48,154 bases of DNA. Source: a virus. The position numbers were made by a program, and so were the translations under genes. The stretch spans positions 1-48,154 of IMG/VR virus record IMGVR_UViG_3300025010_000093; one strand, given 5' to 3'. Position 1 is the stretch's first letter. Each line of letters begins with the position of its first letter. Shown here piece after piece: positions 1 through 7,379 of the stretch. The notes below the pieces were generated by a model. That model had not been told where the DNA came from, did not search any database, and worked only from the letters and a program-made list of their open reading frames with translations.

Positions 1-324
1 CCCCTTTTAAACCGTCCCATGAGGAGGGAGCATAGGACGGTCAAGGGCGAATATTGTGAAATAGCAATTAAAGTGCCTTTTGTTATATGCGCGGTATGTA
101 GGGGATATATATATAGTGAAAAGTTTCCAATCCGGTGCCTCCCCACCCGGGTCTATCCAGAACACATACCAGCCTTATATATAACAGTAAATAGCCTTAA
201 TTACGCTAAATATTTATTTCGTGTAATTAGAGCAATGCCTTATAATTGTTGGTATTACTGGGTTTCAAGGATTGATGCATAATTAGAATAGTACAGATTA
301 CGCGAAATATACTATATATAGTAG
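1..324. other. Gene-free AT-rich region between small-terminase-like and RepL-like genes
   Basis: I see no convincing gene here. An 87-codon plus-strand frame starting at 19 has no ribosome site and atypical composition. The stretch holds an inverted repeat ACCGTCC/GGACGGT (11-17 and 35-41), a longer AT-rich one TAATTACGC/GTGTAATTA (198-206 and 221-229), and a 14-bp palindrome TACTATATATAGTA (310-323). If the molecule is circular it joins the promoter region at 47992-48154, giving about 480 bp of non-coding DNA within the terminase-side operon. That would be a plausible place for a packaging or replication site, which is inference. Confidence 0.5.
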
Positions 325-759
325 TTATGATCCGGTTAATTGTTTTAGTTCTTGCAGCATTACTTCAGTATCTTTAACTAGATCAGCTATTGGTTTACGG
401 TTCTCTGTAATAACTGTAGCTTCACCAGCAAGTAATTGTGCCTTGTCTATCATAGTACCTGCTACAATAGCAGAATCACGTGCTGAAGCCTTTTCGATAA
501 CTTCTGGCTGCTTTAAATGATCTATGTAAGCGGATGCAATGTCCAAAGCTTTGACAATCTGGTCTCTTTTTTTCTGCAAACGATACTGATTAAAAGTATC
601 ATCATCCATAAAATCCTTATCATTCATCAAATTGCTTATAGTTGATTGTGATATTCCTGTAGCTTTTGCAACATCATGCTGCGATAACTCAGGATTAAGA
701 TATATAAGAGACTTCACAAGCTCTCGTTTATCTCCTGGTGTCTGTTTACCTCTTGGCAT
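325..759 (-). CDS. Small terminase-like HTH protein (candidate TerS)
   Basis: A 144-aa protein with an N-terminal helix-turn-helix (about residues 20-50, pattern SQHDVAKATGISQSTISNLM) and a helical C-terminal half containing DKAQLLAGEAT, a stretch typical of phage small-terminase-like proteins. TerS binds the packaging site and recruits TerL. It starts at an ATG after AAAGGA. It lies just beyond an intrinsic terminator and the ArpU-like gene, where the first late gene is expected, and reads through the window edge toward TerL if the genome is circular. It could instead be another phage HTH regulator, because the gene is not adjacent to terL. Confidence 0.5.
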   Translation of the reverse strand: MPRGKQTPGDKRELVKSLIYLNPELSQHDVAKATGISQSTISNLMNDKDFMDDDTFNQYRLQKKRDQIVKALDIASAYIDHLKQPEVIEKASARDSAIVAGTMIDKAQLLAGEATVITENRKPIADLVKDTEVMLQELKQLTGS

Positions 760-894
760 ATCTAATCACATCCTTTATATTTCTTTGTCTCTATCACTCT
801 TGTAGGCTCTCTACTCACTATATCCTTATCCAATCCAATCACCTACTTTATCCCTCTACATAAAAATAAGCTGCCCATCTCGGACGGCTCCCAA

Positions 895-923
895 TAAAAA
901 AAGAAGCCTTATTTGGGCTTCTT
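895..923 (-). terminator. Intrinsic terminator ending the small-gene transcript
   Basis: On the minus strand AAGAAGCC and GGCTTCTT form an 8-bp stem followed directly by a seven-T tract and ATTG. It overlaps the last codons of the 59-aa gene at 909-1088 and separates that gene from the small-terminase-like gene. Confidence 0.85.
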
Positions 924-1088
924 AAATCGTATACTTGCGTTTATTGTGTCTCTTGCCATTGACCTCAGCCAATCTGTTCTCCCGTAATATCCGAGTGTTT
1001 TTATTGCTTCGTCTAATAATTCTTCGTATCTTGCTTTACTTTCTTCTGTTTCGTGTGCTATCCTTATTTCTGTATATATACGAGGCAT
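909..1088 (-). CDS. Small hypothetical protein, 59 aa
   Basis: An ATG-started frame of 59 codons whose start overlaps the upstream stop (TAATG), with GAGGCGGTG upstream. The product begins MPRIYTEIRIAH and ends RFKKPK. It is acidic in the middle and basic at the end, with no recognised domain. Its 3' end is folded into the terminator. Tight coupling to the preceding gene makes it likely real; function is unknown. Confidence 0.65.
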   Translation of the reverse strand: MPRIYTEIRIAHETEESKARYEELLDEAIKTLGYYGRTDWLRSMARDTINASIRFKKPK

Positions 1089-1267
1089 TATATCACCGCC
1101 TCTATTGTGTAATCTCCATTACGATTAATTAATCTAAATTTGTTGCCCTCAACGTTCCACCCGTAGAATTTGTTGTTTTTGGGGTAATCTAATTGTGCTA
1201 ACAATATACTTTGCTGTATCCCTTTGTATGTCGTTAAGATGTGCTTTGTCATACTCCCTTTGCTCAT
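1088..1267 (-). CDS. Small hypothetical protein, 59 aa, with its own promoter
   Basis: The start is the ATG at 1267, preceded by GAGGGG at a spacing of 8; an upstream in-frame extension lacks a ribosome site. The product (MSKGSMTKHILTTYK... ending DYTIEAVI) has no recognised domain; its C-terminal half looks like a small beta sheet. It is the first gene after a near-consensus sigma-70 promoter at 1298-1326 and is coupled to the next 59-aa gene. A two-gene unit with a private promoter and terminator suggests independently expressed accessory proteins (inference). Confidence 0.65.
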   Translation of the reverse strand: MSKGSMTKHILTTYKGIQQSILLAQLDYPKNNKFYGWNVEGNKFRLINRNGDYTIEAVI

Positions 1268-1297
1268 TTTTACATCCCCTCTCGATTTGATATTCAC

Positions 1298-1326
1298 ATC
1301 ATACCGTACATTGTACCGTATGTCAA
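1298..1326 (-). promoter_or_regulatory. Strong sigma-70 promoter with repeated operator-like spacer
   Basis: On the minus strand: TTGACA, a 17-bp spacer, TATGAT. The spacer and -10 contain the direct repeat TACGGTA...TACGGTA, with the partial palindrome GTACAATGTAC between them, so a dimeric regulator site over the core promoter is likely. It lies about 30 bp upstream of the 59-aa gene. Confidence 0.8.
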
Positions 1327-1350
1327 GAGGATATTTAAAATGTTTTATGC

Positions 1351-1385
1351 AAAATAAAACTGCATCAGCTTTCGCCTTTGCAGTT
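1351..1385 (-). terminator. Intrinsic terminator downstream of the ArpU-like gene
   Basis: On the minus strand AACTGCA pairs with TGCAGTT across a 14-nt loop and is followed by TTATTTT. It closes the early operon after the ArpU-like gene and insulates the promoter at 1298-1326. Confidence 0.7.
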
Positions 1386-1465
1386 CTGTATAACTTTCAA
1401 CAATACTATTGTAACATGATGTGTATATAAAATGTGGTAATATATCGGTAATTTGTAGGTAGTTT

Positions 1466-1984
1466 TCAGGTAACTTTTGAGCAATATGGGTTAAGTACAT
1501 ATTCAAGCTTAGATTTTGCTTCTTTATGCATTTGTCTCAATCGTTCCTCTGTTACATCCTGCTTATTTGGGTATTGCTTGTTGAAGCTGATTTCAATATT
1601 TGCCCAAAATAGTCCCTCAAAGTATTTCAGATTGATTATATACCTTTCTTGCTCTGTCAACGCTTTTAACGCATGTTCAACCTGTTCCACTTCTATCTCT
1701 ATTGGTGCTATTCTGCTTCTATCCTCCTTTATCCACTCTTCTAATAGTTCTTTTGTAACATCATCATTCTCGTTGTTTGCAAACGCTTCACGCTCAACCT
1801 GTGAGGTTGCGGAGTGTGCTGATGGCATCCCAATTTCACGGTTATATAGCTTGTACCCATAAAACTCTATGTTGGGATCTAATAAGATTCTTTCCCATGC
1901 CGCTATTCTTGCGTGTGTTGCATCAACGACAGCTTTTTTCTCTTTGTATGATTTAAGCATCTTCTGTATATCCAATTCCCTCAC
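1466..1984 (-). CDS. ArpU/RinA-type late transcription regulator
   Basis: A 172-aa protein whose C-terminal 60 residues read like sigma-70 region 4: ALTEQERYIINLKYFEG, then a helix-turn-helix ending TEERLRQMHKEAKSKL. The N-terminal half is helical. This is the layout of the ArpU/RinA phage regulators that switch on packaging and structural genes in Firmicute phages. It is the last sizeable gene of the early operon, directly before the terminase-side genes. The 1984 start is GTG almost fused to GAGGGG; an in-frame TTG at 1975 has better spacing, so the true start may be three codons downstream. Confidence 0.8.
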   Translation of the reverse strand: MRELDIQKMLKSYKEKKAVVDATHARIAAWERILLDPNIEFYGYKLYNREIGMPSAHSATSQVEREAFANNENDDVTKELLEEWIKEDRSRIAPIEIEVEQVEHALKALTEQERYIINLKYFEGLFWANIEISFNKQYPNKQDVTEERLRQMHKEAKSKLEYVLNPYCSKVT

Positions 1985-1988
1985 CCCC

Positions 1989-2144
1989 TCATATCGCGTT
2001 ATACAATCTTCCGCTTACCCTTGCTATCCTGTGCGTTTCCACCGCTTGTATATCCTGTTTCTCCTGCCATTCTCGCAAGGCTTTGCGCTTACGCTTGATG
2101 TTCTCGCGTATCTCCATCATGCGGATAAATTTAGCTTTGTCCAT
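1989..2144 (-). CDS. Small basic helical protein, 51 aa
   Basis: The ATG at 2144 follows AGGAG at a spacing of 9, and the frame runs 51 codons to TGA just before the ArpU-like start. The product (MDKAKFIRMMEIRENIKRK...) is rich in Lys/Arg and strongly helical. It has no recognised domain. It sits tightly between the VRR-NUC gene and the ArpU-like gene. Confidence 0.6.
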   Translation of the reverse strand: MDKAKFIRMMEIRENIKRKRKALREWQEKQDIQAVETHRIARVSGRLYNAI

Positions 2145-2148
2145 CCCC

Positions 2149-2511
2149 TCACGCTCCTATCTCTTGTATCATATACTCCGCAATAACCTTTACCGCCTCG
2201 CCCCATCCGTAGCACACCGCTACTTTATACCCTTGCTTTTGTAACTGCTCGATCCACCACATTTGATTCGTGGATGGCTTATTTTTGTCAACTTTCATCT
2301 CGATGTATAGCCCATGAAATTTACCACATGGAGCAGGAAGGCATATGTCTGGAACGCCCGATTTGACACCTTCTTTTTTTAACCTGGCCGCTGTTGCAAT
2401 GTTACGCTTACCACCGTTCGGTACTGCGAATAATAGTTTCAACTCCGGTGTTTTCTTTGCAGCTATTTCGGCCCATTGAAATAAAGCTTGCTGTTCAGTG
2501 GATTCGCTCAT
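2149..2511 (-). CDS. VRR-NUC domain nuclease
   Basis: A 120-aa stand-alone VRR-NUC domain (PD-(D/E)XK superfamily). Visible signatures are PNGGKRNIATAARLKKEG, GVPDICLPAP and LYIEMKVDKNKPSTNQ, matching the family's G-V-P-D and E-M-K active-site strands, with the NQ helix after. Such phage proteins are thought to act on branched DNA during recombination or packaging. The start ATG overlaps the upstream stop by 4 nt (ATGA), so translation is coupled. Confidence 0.9.
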   Translation of the reverse strand: MSESTEQQALFQWAEIAAKKTPELKLLFAVPNGGKRNIATAARLKKEGVKSGVPDICLPAPCGKFHGLYIEMKVDKNKPSTNQMWWIEQLQKQGYKVAVCYGWGEAVKVIAEYMIQEIGA

Positions 2512-2792
2512 GCCCCCGTCACCTCCATCGCAAGTTGTCCAGCTTCAACCGCTTGCTGTGCTTTACTTTTATACTCTTTTCGTGGTTGGTATTGTCTGAA
2601 CCCACCGTCTGGATTTGCGCCTAATAAATCGTTTGGATTAAATTCAAAATGCTTGCACTTGTTTATTCTTTTAGCCTTATCTATGTCGTATCCTCTGCCT
2701 GAGCCGTTGTTGCCGCATGGAGCGTTTGCCTCACATATCAGCATCCCGTCATAGTCCAGTGCGTTAGCGCAATACCGGCAATACTGTTTCAT
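2508..2792 (-). CDS. Cys-rich hypothetical phage protein
   Basis: A 94-aa protein with Cys residues in the N-terminal half (CRYCANAL, CEANAPCG, then CKHFEFNPNDL), giving a probable zinc-binding knuckle. The C-terminal 30 residues look unstructured. Proteins with CANAL...C.HFEFNP are common in Firmicute phages but uncharacterised. It is coupled by overlapping start/stop codons to both neighbours. Confidence 0.7.
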   Translation of the reverse strand: MKQYCRYCANALDYDGMLICEANAPCGNNGSGRGYDIDKAKRINKCKHFEFNPNDLLGANPDGGFRQYQPRKEYKSKAQQAVEAGQLAMEVTGA

Positions 2793-3316
2793 TCCCCCAC
2801 CACCTCCGCTATTGTTGCAAGTGCTTCGTCAATCCATCTATGGTTGTCATATCCAATCTCACTAATGTAACTTAGCGTTTTAAATACCTCCCTCGCCACC
2901 TTCAACGCCTCGCGCTGCTTGCCTATAATCTTATCCCTATACGCCATCTGAATATTAGCGTCTGTTATGTCCTCGCGGAATATCTCGTTTTCTGTCGCAA
3001 GCCTTTTCCAGTGATCGTTTGTCACTTCGTAGCACCCTCGTATACGCTCATTCTCCTGCTGTAAGGCTTCTATTGTGTCAAGCAAAAACCGCATATCCTC
3101 TGGTGCATGTGCAATAAATTCTGCTGTGTCTCTTGGCGGACTGCTCCAATCCATGCGAGCTATTACATAAGTCGTTTTCCCCTCTTTTTTAACGATATCT
3201 ATTTTCTTTGTAAACTGTTCATAACCCGGTTCTTCCATGTTGGTTATTTCGGTTTTCCACTTACCGGGTATCGCTTTATTTAACCGTTCTTTTATTAAAT
3301 TCACTGTCAATTTCAT
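2789..3316 (-). CDS. Hypothetical protein with Ea22-like central segment
   Basis: A 175-aa protein. The middle section DTAEFIAHAPEDMRFLLDTI is typical of Ea22-like phage proteins, followed by a coiled-coil stretch (EALQQENERI) and more helix. The ATG at 3316 follows GGAGGTAGAGGG. The function of this group is unknown. It overlaps the next gene by 4 nt in the accessory end of the early operon. Confidence 0.65.
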   Translation of the reverse strand: MKLTVNLIKERLNKAIPGKWKTEITNMEEPGYEQFTKKIDIVKKEGKTTYVIARMDWSSPPRDTAEFIAHAPEDMRFLLDTIEALQQENERIRGCYEVTNDHWKRLATENEIFREDITDANIQMAYRDKIIGKQREALKVAREVFKTLSYISEIGYDNHRWIDEALATIAEVVGE

Positions 3317-3615
3317 CCCTCTACCTCCAATCCTTTCAGCAAAGCCGCCAGTTCACAGCCCTTTTCATGCCCGTATGCCTTATCTAATCCACATATAGGG
3401 CATACATCATTTTCTCTGTCCAACCGTTTCAGCATATCCGCTAGTGTAAGCGCAGTTTGGGCGGCATTACCCATGCACCCTGAATCTTTTATCGATGTAC
3501 CTTTGCCAAATATTCTTCCTCGTCTACACCTATTATCTTTATTGTTACATTCGCCGCACGCTATTTCGCCTTTATTGCACCTCACTATGTCTTCTAATTG
3601 CTCTCTTCTCAACAT
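3313..3615 (-). CDS. Cys-rich hypothetical protein, 100 aa
   Basis: I place the start at the ATG at 3615, which has AAGGGAG at a spacing of 9; longer in-frame starts (GTG at 3678, ATG at 3642) lack a ribosome site. The product carries Cys clusters CGECNNKDNRC and CPICGLDKAYGHEKGC, suggesting zinc binding. No known function. It lies just downstream of an orphan reading-frame tail (3632-3703) that may be the remnant of a gene split by the HNH element. Confidence 0.6.
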   Translation of the reverse strand: MLRREQLEDIVRCNKGEIACGECNNKDNRCRRGRIFGKGTSIKDSGCMGNAAQTALTLADMLKRLDRENDVCPICGLDKAYGHEKGCELAALLKGLEVEG

Positions 3616-3631
3616 TTCAACTCTCTCCCTT

Positions 3632-3703
3632 CTATTCGCCATTTCTAGTCTTAATTTTATCTGGCAATATAATTTCACCTTTGATTAATTTAAACTTGTC
3701 CAT
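3632..3703 (-). pseudogene. Possible 3' remnant of a gene interrupted by the HNH endonuclease
   Basis: A frame open from about 3760 ends at TAG 3632, only 16 nt before the next gene's start and overlapping its ribosome-site region, as real gene ends do in this operon. From its only ATG (3703) it encodes 23 aa (MDKFKLIKGEIILPDKIKTR...). With the HNH gene immediately upstream, it could be the tail of a disrupted gene or a short peptide. Tentative. Confidence 0.3.
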
Positions 3704-3760
3704 GATACCGTTTTGGCTCTTGCGTTTGATTTTATGATGTTTTGAATATTGCGGTAGATT

Positions 3761-4297
3761 TCAGTCTAGAACTATTGCGTGGTACTCTGTGTTTTGAATT
3801 ACACCTTTCGTATCGTAATCTAGACATTCCGCACGTTGGTTCCTATGTCTACCTCTTTTTGCGGTATCTTTATTGTTTTGCTCTACTGTACCCATTTCTA
3901 AATGGTCTGGATTAATACATGATCTGCAATCACATTTGTGTCTTACAACATAGCACGGCGGTATCGCACCTTTGAAGTGTTCATAAATAAACCTGCTCAG
4001 CCTAAATGATTTTCCATCGAAGCGTATAGATGGATAATTATAAGAATCTGGCAAATAATTTTTATATATCCAACATTCTCCTAATTCTTTGTTTTGTGAT
4101 TGGTATTTATAGTACACTATTATGCGGTGCTGCTTATCTTTTATTGAGTTTCTTTCGTGTCTTAATTCTTTTCTTGATTTATTTAAACAAAGTTTGCAAA
4201 TTGTTTTTAATCCACCTTTGTTGGATTTTCCAGTGTAGAAATATCTTGTGGTTGCTGGTTTTAATTCTTTGCACTTTGTACACATTTTGTATTCCAT
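3761..4297 (-). CDS. HNH homing endonuclease-like protein
   Basis: A 178-aa protein from the ATG at 4297 (GAGG at a spacing of 9). The N-terminal zinc ribbon has CTKC and, about 30 residues later, CKLC. The C-terminal HNH core reads VVRHKCDCRSCINPDHLEMG, then VEQNNKDTAKRGRHRN, the classic phage H-N-H pattern with NP-HL and NN-D. These enzymes nick or cut DNA and are often selfish insertions. The gene is more AT-rich than its neighbours and is flanked by about 175 bp and 60 bp of sequence without a good complete gene, supporting acquisition as a mobile gene. Confidence 0.85.
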   Translation of the reverse strand: MEYKMCTKCKELKPATTRYFYTGKSNKGGLKTICKLCLNKSRKELRHERNSIKDKQHRIIVYYKYQSQNKELGECWIYKNYLPDSYNYPSIRFDGKSFRLSRFIYEHFKGAIPPCYVVRHKCDCRSCINPDHLEMGTVEQNNKDTAKRGRHRNQRAECLDYDTKGVIQNTEYHAIVLD

Positions 4298-4472
4298 TGT
4301 ATATAACCTCACTTATCTCTTTTATTGGCTGCTTATATGCGGAGTTAGAAGGCTTAGTCCGCTTTGTATCGGCCAGGATACTAATATAGTTTTGGCTAAG
4401 GAGGCATTGTACACCACCTTTTATTTTATATTCCAAGCCTAGCCTCCATCAGCGTTGGTGCGGATTTTCTTG

Positions 4473-4931
4473 TTATGTTGAACTAACTTCCCATATATAT
4501 TTCTGTTCCGTGGGATATCTTTCGGCCATTACTCTAGGCCTACTTGGCACATCCCACCCTTTAGGCTTATACTCCGTTTGACCAATTACGTGATACCCGG
4601 CTGCTTTCAGGCTTGTTCCCGGTTCTGATATGAGAGTATATGTAATCAGTCTTTTATACCCCATTGCTCTAGCTGCTCTCCATGCAGCTGCGTACAGTTT
4701 ACTGCAAGCATCTTTGTAGCCATCAAGTACACAGGTTCGCAGGACTTCGAGCGTGTAGCCATCATCATTGTGCCTTGCTATTGGTCTGCCTACCATACAA
4801 ACGCCTATAACCTTCTCACCGTCATTTAAACCGATGCTATATTTATGACCTACTGGAGCTACGTTGTGCCTATGATGCTCATTTACAAAAGCCTGTGATT
4901 CTTTCAATGTTATAGGCTGTAATTCAAGCAA
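4473..4931 (-). CDS. XF1762-family GNAT protein (Mom-like)
   Basis: About 152 aa from a TTG at 4931 (AAAGGGG at good spacing; a GTG at 4955 is possible). The sequence matches the XF1762 family closely: FVNEHHRHN near the N-terminus, KYSIGLNDGEKVIGVCMVGR, LEVLRTCVLDG, and CSKLYAAAWRAARAMGYKR followed by ITYTLISEPGTSLKAAG. This is a GNAT acyltransferase fold related to phage Mu Mom, which modifies adenine in DNA. The actual substrate here is unknown. It sits next to a methylase-like gene, consistent with an epigenetic or anti-restriction role (inference). Confidence 0.8.
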   Translation of the reverse strand: MLELQPITLKESQAFVNEHHRHNVAPVGHKYSIGLNDGEKVIGVCMVGRPIARHNDDGYTLEVLRTCVLDGYKDACSKLYAAAWRAARAMGYKRLITYTLISEPGTSLKAAGYHVIGQTEYKPKGWDVPSRPRVMAERYPTEQKYIWEVSST

Positions 4932-4987
4932 ATTTCTCACCCCTTTACTTCGCACTTTTTATATTTGACCAGTCCTTTTATGGCGCA

Positions 4988-5536
4988 TTAACTAACCTTC
5001 ATTTCAACTGTTACGATCGTGTCGTTTTTTGCTCCACCATGTGGAATGAGCAATATTTTAACGGCTTCAAACCCTCTTGATTTACTCATGCCCATGCTGT
5101 TCCAGCCAAAACTAATTACTTTCCCACCTCGCTTGCATACCCTGGCAATTTCGTCTTTTGGTTTAGAATAAAAGTCCATTTTTGTATTGTAGGCTGCTAT
5201 GCCTATGCCCTGATAACACTCCATTACCTGTCTCATGCTATATGGTGGGTCAAACAATACACCATCAGCATAATTGTCTGAAAATTGCTTTAAAAAATCT
5301 ATTGCTTCCATGTGGTAATTAGTATCACAAGCAGTGTTCAAGTCATTTGTAATAGTGGCTATTTTGCTATTTCTTGCAAATGGGTCTAACCAAATGCCGC
5401 CAGCTATTTCTTGCTTTAATAGTTCTTTTATGGGCTTTATTGAAAACGTCTCACTGTTTGGCATTGCCCATTGCCGCATAATCTCCAATGCTTTCACCTC
5501 ACATTTACCTCGCAATCTTTTTAAACTTTGAATCAA
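4988..5536 (-). CDS. DNA N-methyltransferase-like protein (DPPY-type)
   Basis: A 182-aa protein with a Rossmann-type methyltransferase core: WLDPFARNSKIATITNDL as the SAM-binding loop region and LFDPPYSMRQVMECYQ carrying the DPPY catalytic motif of N6-adenine/N4-cytosine methylases, then GGKVISFGWNSMGM. It lacks room for a full target-recognition domain. The start is uncertain: TTG at 5536 is very close to its Shine-Dalgarno sequence, while an in-frame TTG at 5488 has GAGG at a spacing of 8. Likely self-protection against restriction, or an accessory methylase. Confidence 0.75.
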   Translation of the reverse strand: MIQSLKRLRGKCEVKALEIMRQWAMPNSETFSIKPIKELLKQEIAGGIWLDPFARNSKIATITNDLNTACDTNYHMEAIDFLKQFSDNYADGVLFDPPYSMRQVMECYQGIGIAAYNTKMDFYSKPKDEIARVCKRGGKVISFGWNSMGMSKSRGFEAVKILLIPHGGAKNDTIVTVEMKVS

Positions 5537-5769
5537 CTCACCTTATGTAATCCCGTCTGTCCCATATAAACCTCTGCCACACTCATTATTTCATCCGCAA
5601 ACTTATACACGTTTTCCCTTGATACTTCCAGTTGTGCGCCCGTCTGCCGATTAATTATCCAAAGCGAATCTTTCTCGATGGCATAAGCAATTTCAGGGAA
5701 ATCAGATTGAATCGTTATGATGTGTCGGCGTTCTTCGGCTCTGAGCAGGTCGTTATGCGATATTTTCAT
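5533..5769 (-). CDS. Hypothetical protein, 78 aa
   Basis: The ATG at 5769 overlaps the upstream stop and follows GGAGG. The product (MKISHNDLLRAEERRHIITI...) has alternating strands and helices and no domain I recognise. It overlaps the methylase-like gene by 4 nt. Real by operon context; function unknown. Confidence 0.6.
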   Translation of the reverse strand: MKISHNDLLRAEERRHIITIQSDFPEIAYAIEKDSLWIINRQTGAQLEVSRENVYKFADEIMSVAEVYMGQTGLHKVS

Positions 5770-6020
5770 CCGTCAAATTCCTCCTGATCTGTTAGTGTGC
5801 TTTTTCTTTTGTGCCTTTCAATCTCCTTAGGAAGGTTATATCCATGCGGGTCAATGCTTAATTCCCTGCATTTTGCTATACAACTTGTCATACCTGCCGT
5901 TGACGTTCTATTCATGAGTAAATCTCTTACCACACACCAATTACATGTTCTTTGCCTATATGCTTTTGTCGTGCAATCAATAAAATTTCTTAGTATTCTT
6001 AATGTTTCTTCTTTGTCCAT
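5766..6020 (-). CDS. Hypothetical protein with four Cys, 84 aa
   Basis: The ATG at 6020 follows GAGGTG. The product has CTT..., CNWC and CIAKC spaced over the first 50 residues, so it may bind metal, with a charged C-terminal tail. No family recognised. It is coupled to the following 78-aa gene. Confidence 0.6.
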   Translation of the reverse strand: MDKEETLRILRNFIDCTTKAYRQRTCNWCVVRDLLMNRTSTAGMTSCIAKCRELSIDPHGYNLPKEIERHKRKSTLTDQEEFDG

Positions 6021-6023
6021 ATG

Positions 6024-6128
6024 TCACCTCACAAATTTTAAATTCCCTTTAATTATTTCACGCATTATTTGACATTTGCGCTGGTTGCTCACCTGTTTCA
6101 ATTGTTCAGCAGTTATCGTAGATTGCAT
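6024..6128 (-). CDS. Possible small peptide gene, 34 aa, overlapping dnaB end
   Basis: A 34-codon frame starts within the last codons of the helicase gene (ATG at 6128) and ends at TGA 6024, just before the next gene's start. The product begins MQSTITAEQLKQVSNQ and is basic. There is no separate Shine-Dalgarno sequence, so it would depend on coupling. It fills the only gap in an otherwise gapless run of genes; otherwise uncertain. Confidence 0.3.
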   Translation of the reverse strand: MQSTITAEQLKQVSNQRKCQIMREIIKGNLKFVR

Positions 6129-7375
6129 AATTTAAACGTCCTCCTGTAATATCTCAGATATATGTATCCAGTAGGACCGTTCCTTTGTTTCCCTACTATC
6201 ACCTTAATATCAAAGTTGTCCGCTGCTTCATCGGTTTCTTTGGGTACATGAAGGAATATTACGTTATCCGCATCCTGCTCAATACTTCCGGACTCTCTTA
6301 AATCGTGTAACTCTGGTTCTCTAAATGTTTTTGCGCTGTCTCTTGATAATTGGCTGAGTGCTATGACCGGTATTGAAAATTCAAGTGAAATTTCTTTGAG
6401 CTGCCGGGATATATCCTCAACCTCCTGCCTTCTGCTCTCTGTCTTTTTCATACTCCGGCATAATTGGAGATAGTCCACTATAAGCAAATCAATACTCCTT
6501 TTGTTTTTCAACTCTCTGCAATATGCCCGGATTTCTTGAATAGTTGCAAGTGTGTCGTTTAGTTCTATTGGCATATTTTCAATCTCTGTTAGTATTCCGG
6601 TAATTTTGGGCCAGTCTGAATCAACAAGACTTTTACAGAATCTCAGTTTTTGTCCATCTACCAAAGCAAGATTTGAAAGGATCCTTTTAGCAATTTGAAC
6701 CTGTGACATCTCACGTGATACAAATAAGCATTTACAGTCCTTCTTTGCCAGGTTCAACATGAGCTGCAGTGCAAAGGCGGTTTTACCTACTCCGGGACGT
6801 GCGGCTATTATTGTGAGTTCTTCGGGGTGAAGCCCTGCGGTGATCTTGTCCAAGTCATAAAACGCTGTGAAATATTTCTGCTCGTTTGGCGCGTTGAATT
6901 TATCCTCAATATCATCCATTACCGCCATCATTATAGTTTTGAGGCTATTGTCCGTTTTTTTGTTGTCATATACGGCAATATCAAACGCCTGTAACACATC
7001 ACTTTTTAACTCTACTGCATTTTCAAAGTGTTCACCCTCTGCCATTTCCCTTGCTTTCATGGAAGCCTTAATAATTTCACGGCGCATTGTATAAGTTTTC
7101 AAGATACCCATGTAATGTTCCATGTTTTCAGGAGTCGAAACGTAACTTGCGAGGCCTACAACTATTTCAAGTGCGTTATCAATATTGAGTGCATCCGATA
7201 CGGTGAATTCATCAACTGTAGATTTATGCTCGTGAATCTCCCTGATTGTTTTGTATATTTGCCGGTTGACTTCGCTCATAAAGTCAAGTTCTGATAATTT
7301 CAAAACATAGTCAAGCTTTCCCATCAGTAAGCAGCCAAGTACACTTTTTTCAATTTCTGGATTGTTTGGTAACAT
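6113..7375 (-). CDS. dnaB: DnaB-family replicative helicase
   Basis: 420 aa, close to the usual length for phage DnaB-like helicases. The N-terminal domain starts LPNNPEIEKSVLGCLLMG. The RecA-like core has Walker A AARPGVGKTAFALQL, Walker B LLIVDYLQL, then ALSQLSRDSAK and the ESGSIEQDADNVIFLH motif. It unwinds phage DNA at the fork as a hexamer. The ATG at 7375 follows GGGGGAGTG. It is directly downstream of the DnaD-like initiator, the standard Firmicute phage replication pair. Confidence 0.97.
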   Translation of the reverse strand: MLPNNPEIEKSVLGCLLMGKLDYVLKLSELDFMSEVNRQIYKTIREIHEHKSTVDEFTVSDALNIDNALEIVVGLASYVSTPENMEHYMGILKTYTMRREIIKASMKAREMAEGEHFENAVELKSDVLQAFDIAVYDNKKTDNSLKTIMMAVMDDIEDKFNAPNEQKYFTAFYDLDKITAGLHPEELTIIAARPGVGKTAFALQLMLNLAKKDCKCLFVSREMSQVQIAKRILSNLALVDGQKLRFCKSLVDSDWPKITGILTEIENMPIELNDTLATIQEIRAYCRELKNKRSIDLLIVDYLQLCRSMKKTESRRQEVEDISRQLKEISLEFSIPVIALSQLSRDSAKTFREPELHDLRESGSIEQDADNVIFLHVPKETDEAADNFDIKVIVGKQRNGPTGYIYLRYYRRTFKLCNLR

Positions 7376-7379
7376 GTAA

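Noticed and set aside
19-282. 87-codon plus-strand frame at the left end
   Set aside because: No ribosome site before the ATG, unusual amino-acid mix, and it lies in a palindrome-rich intergenic stretch; no recognisable domain.
4179-4436. 85-codon minus-strand frame upstream of and overlapping the HNH gene
   Set aside because: Starts with a TTG lacking a good ribosome site and reads out of frame through the clear zinc-ribbon coding region of the HNH protein.
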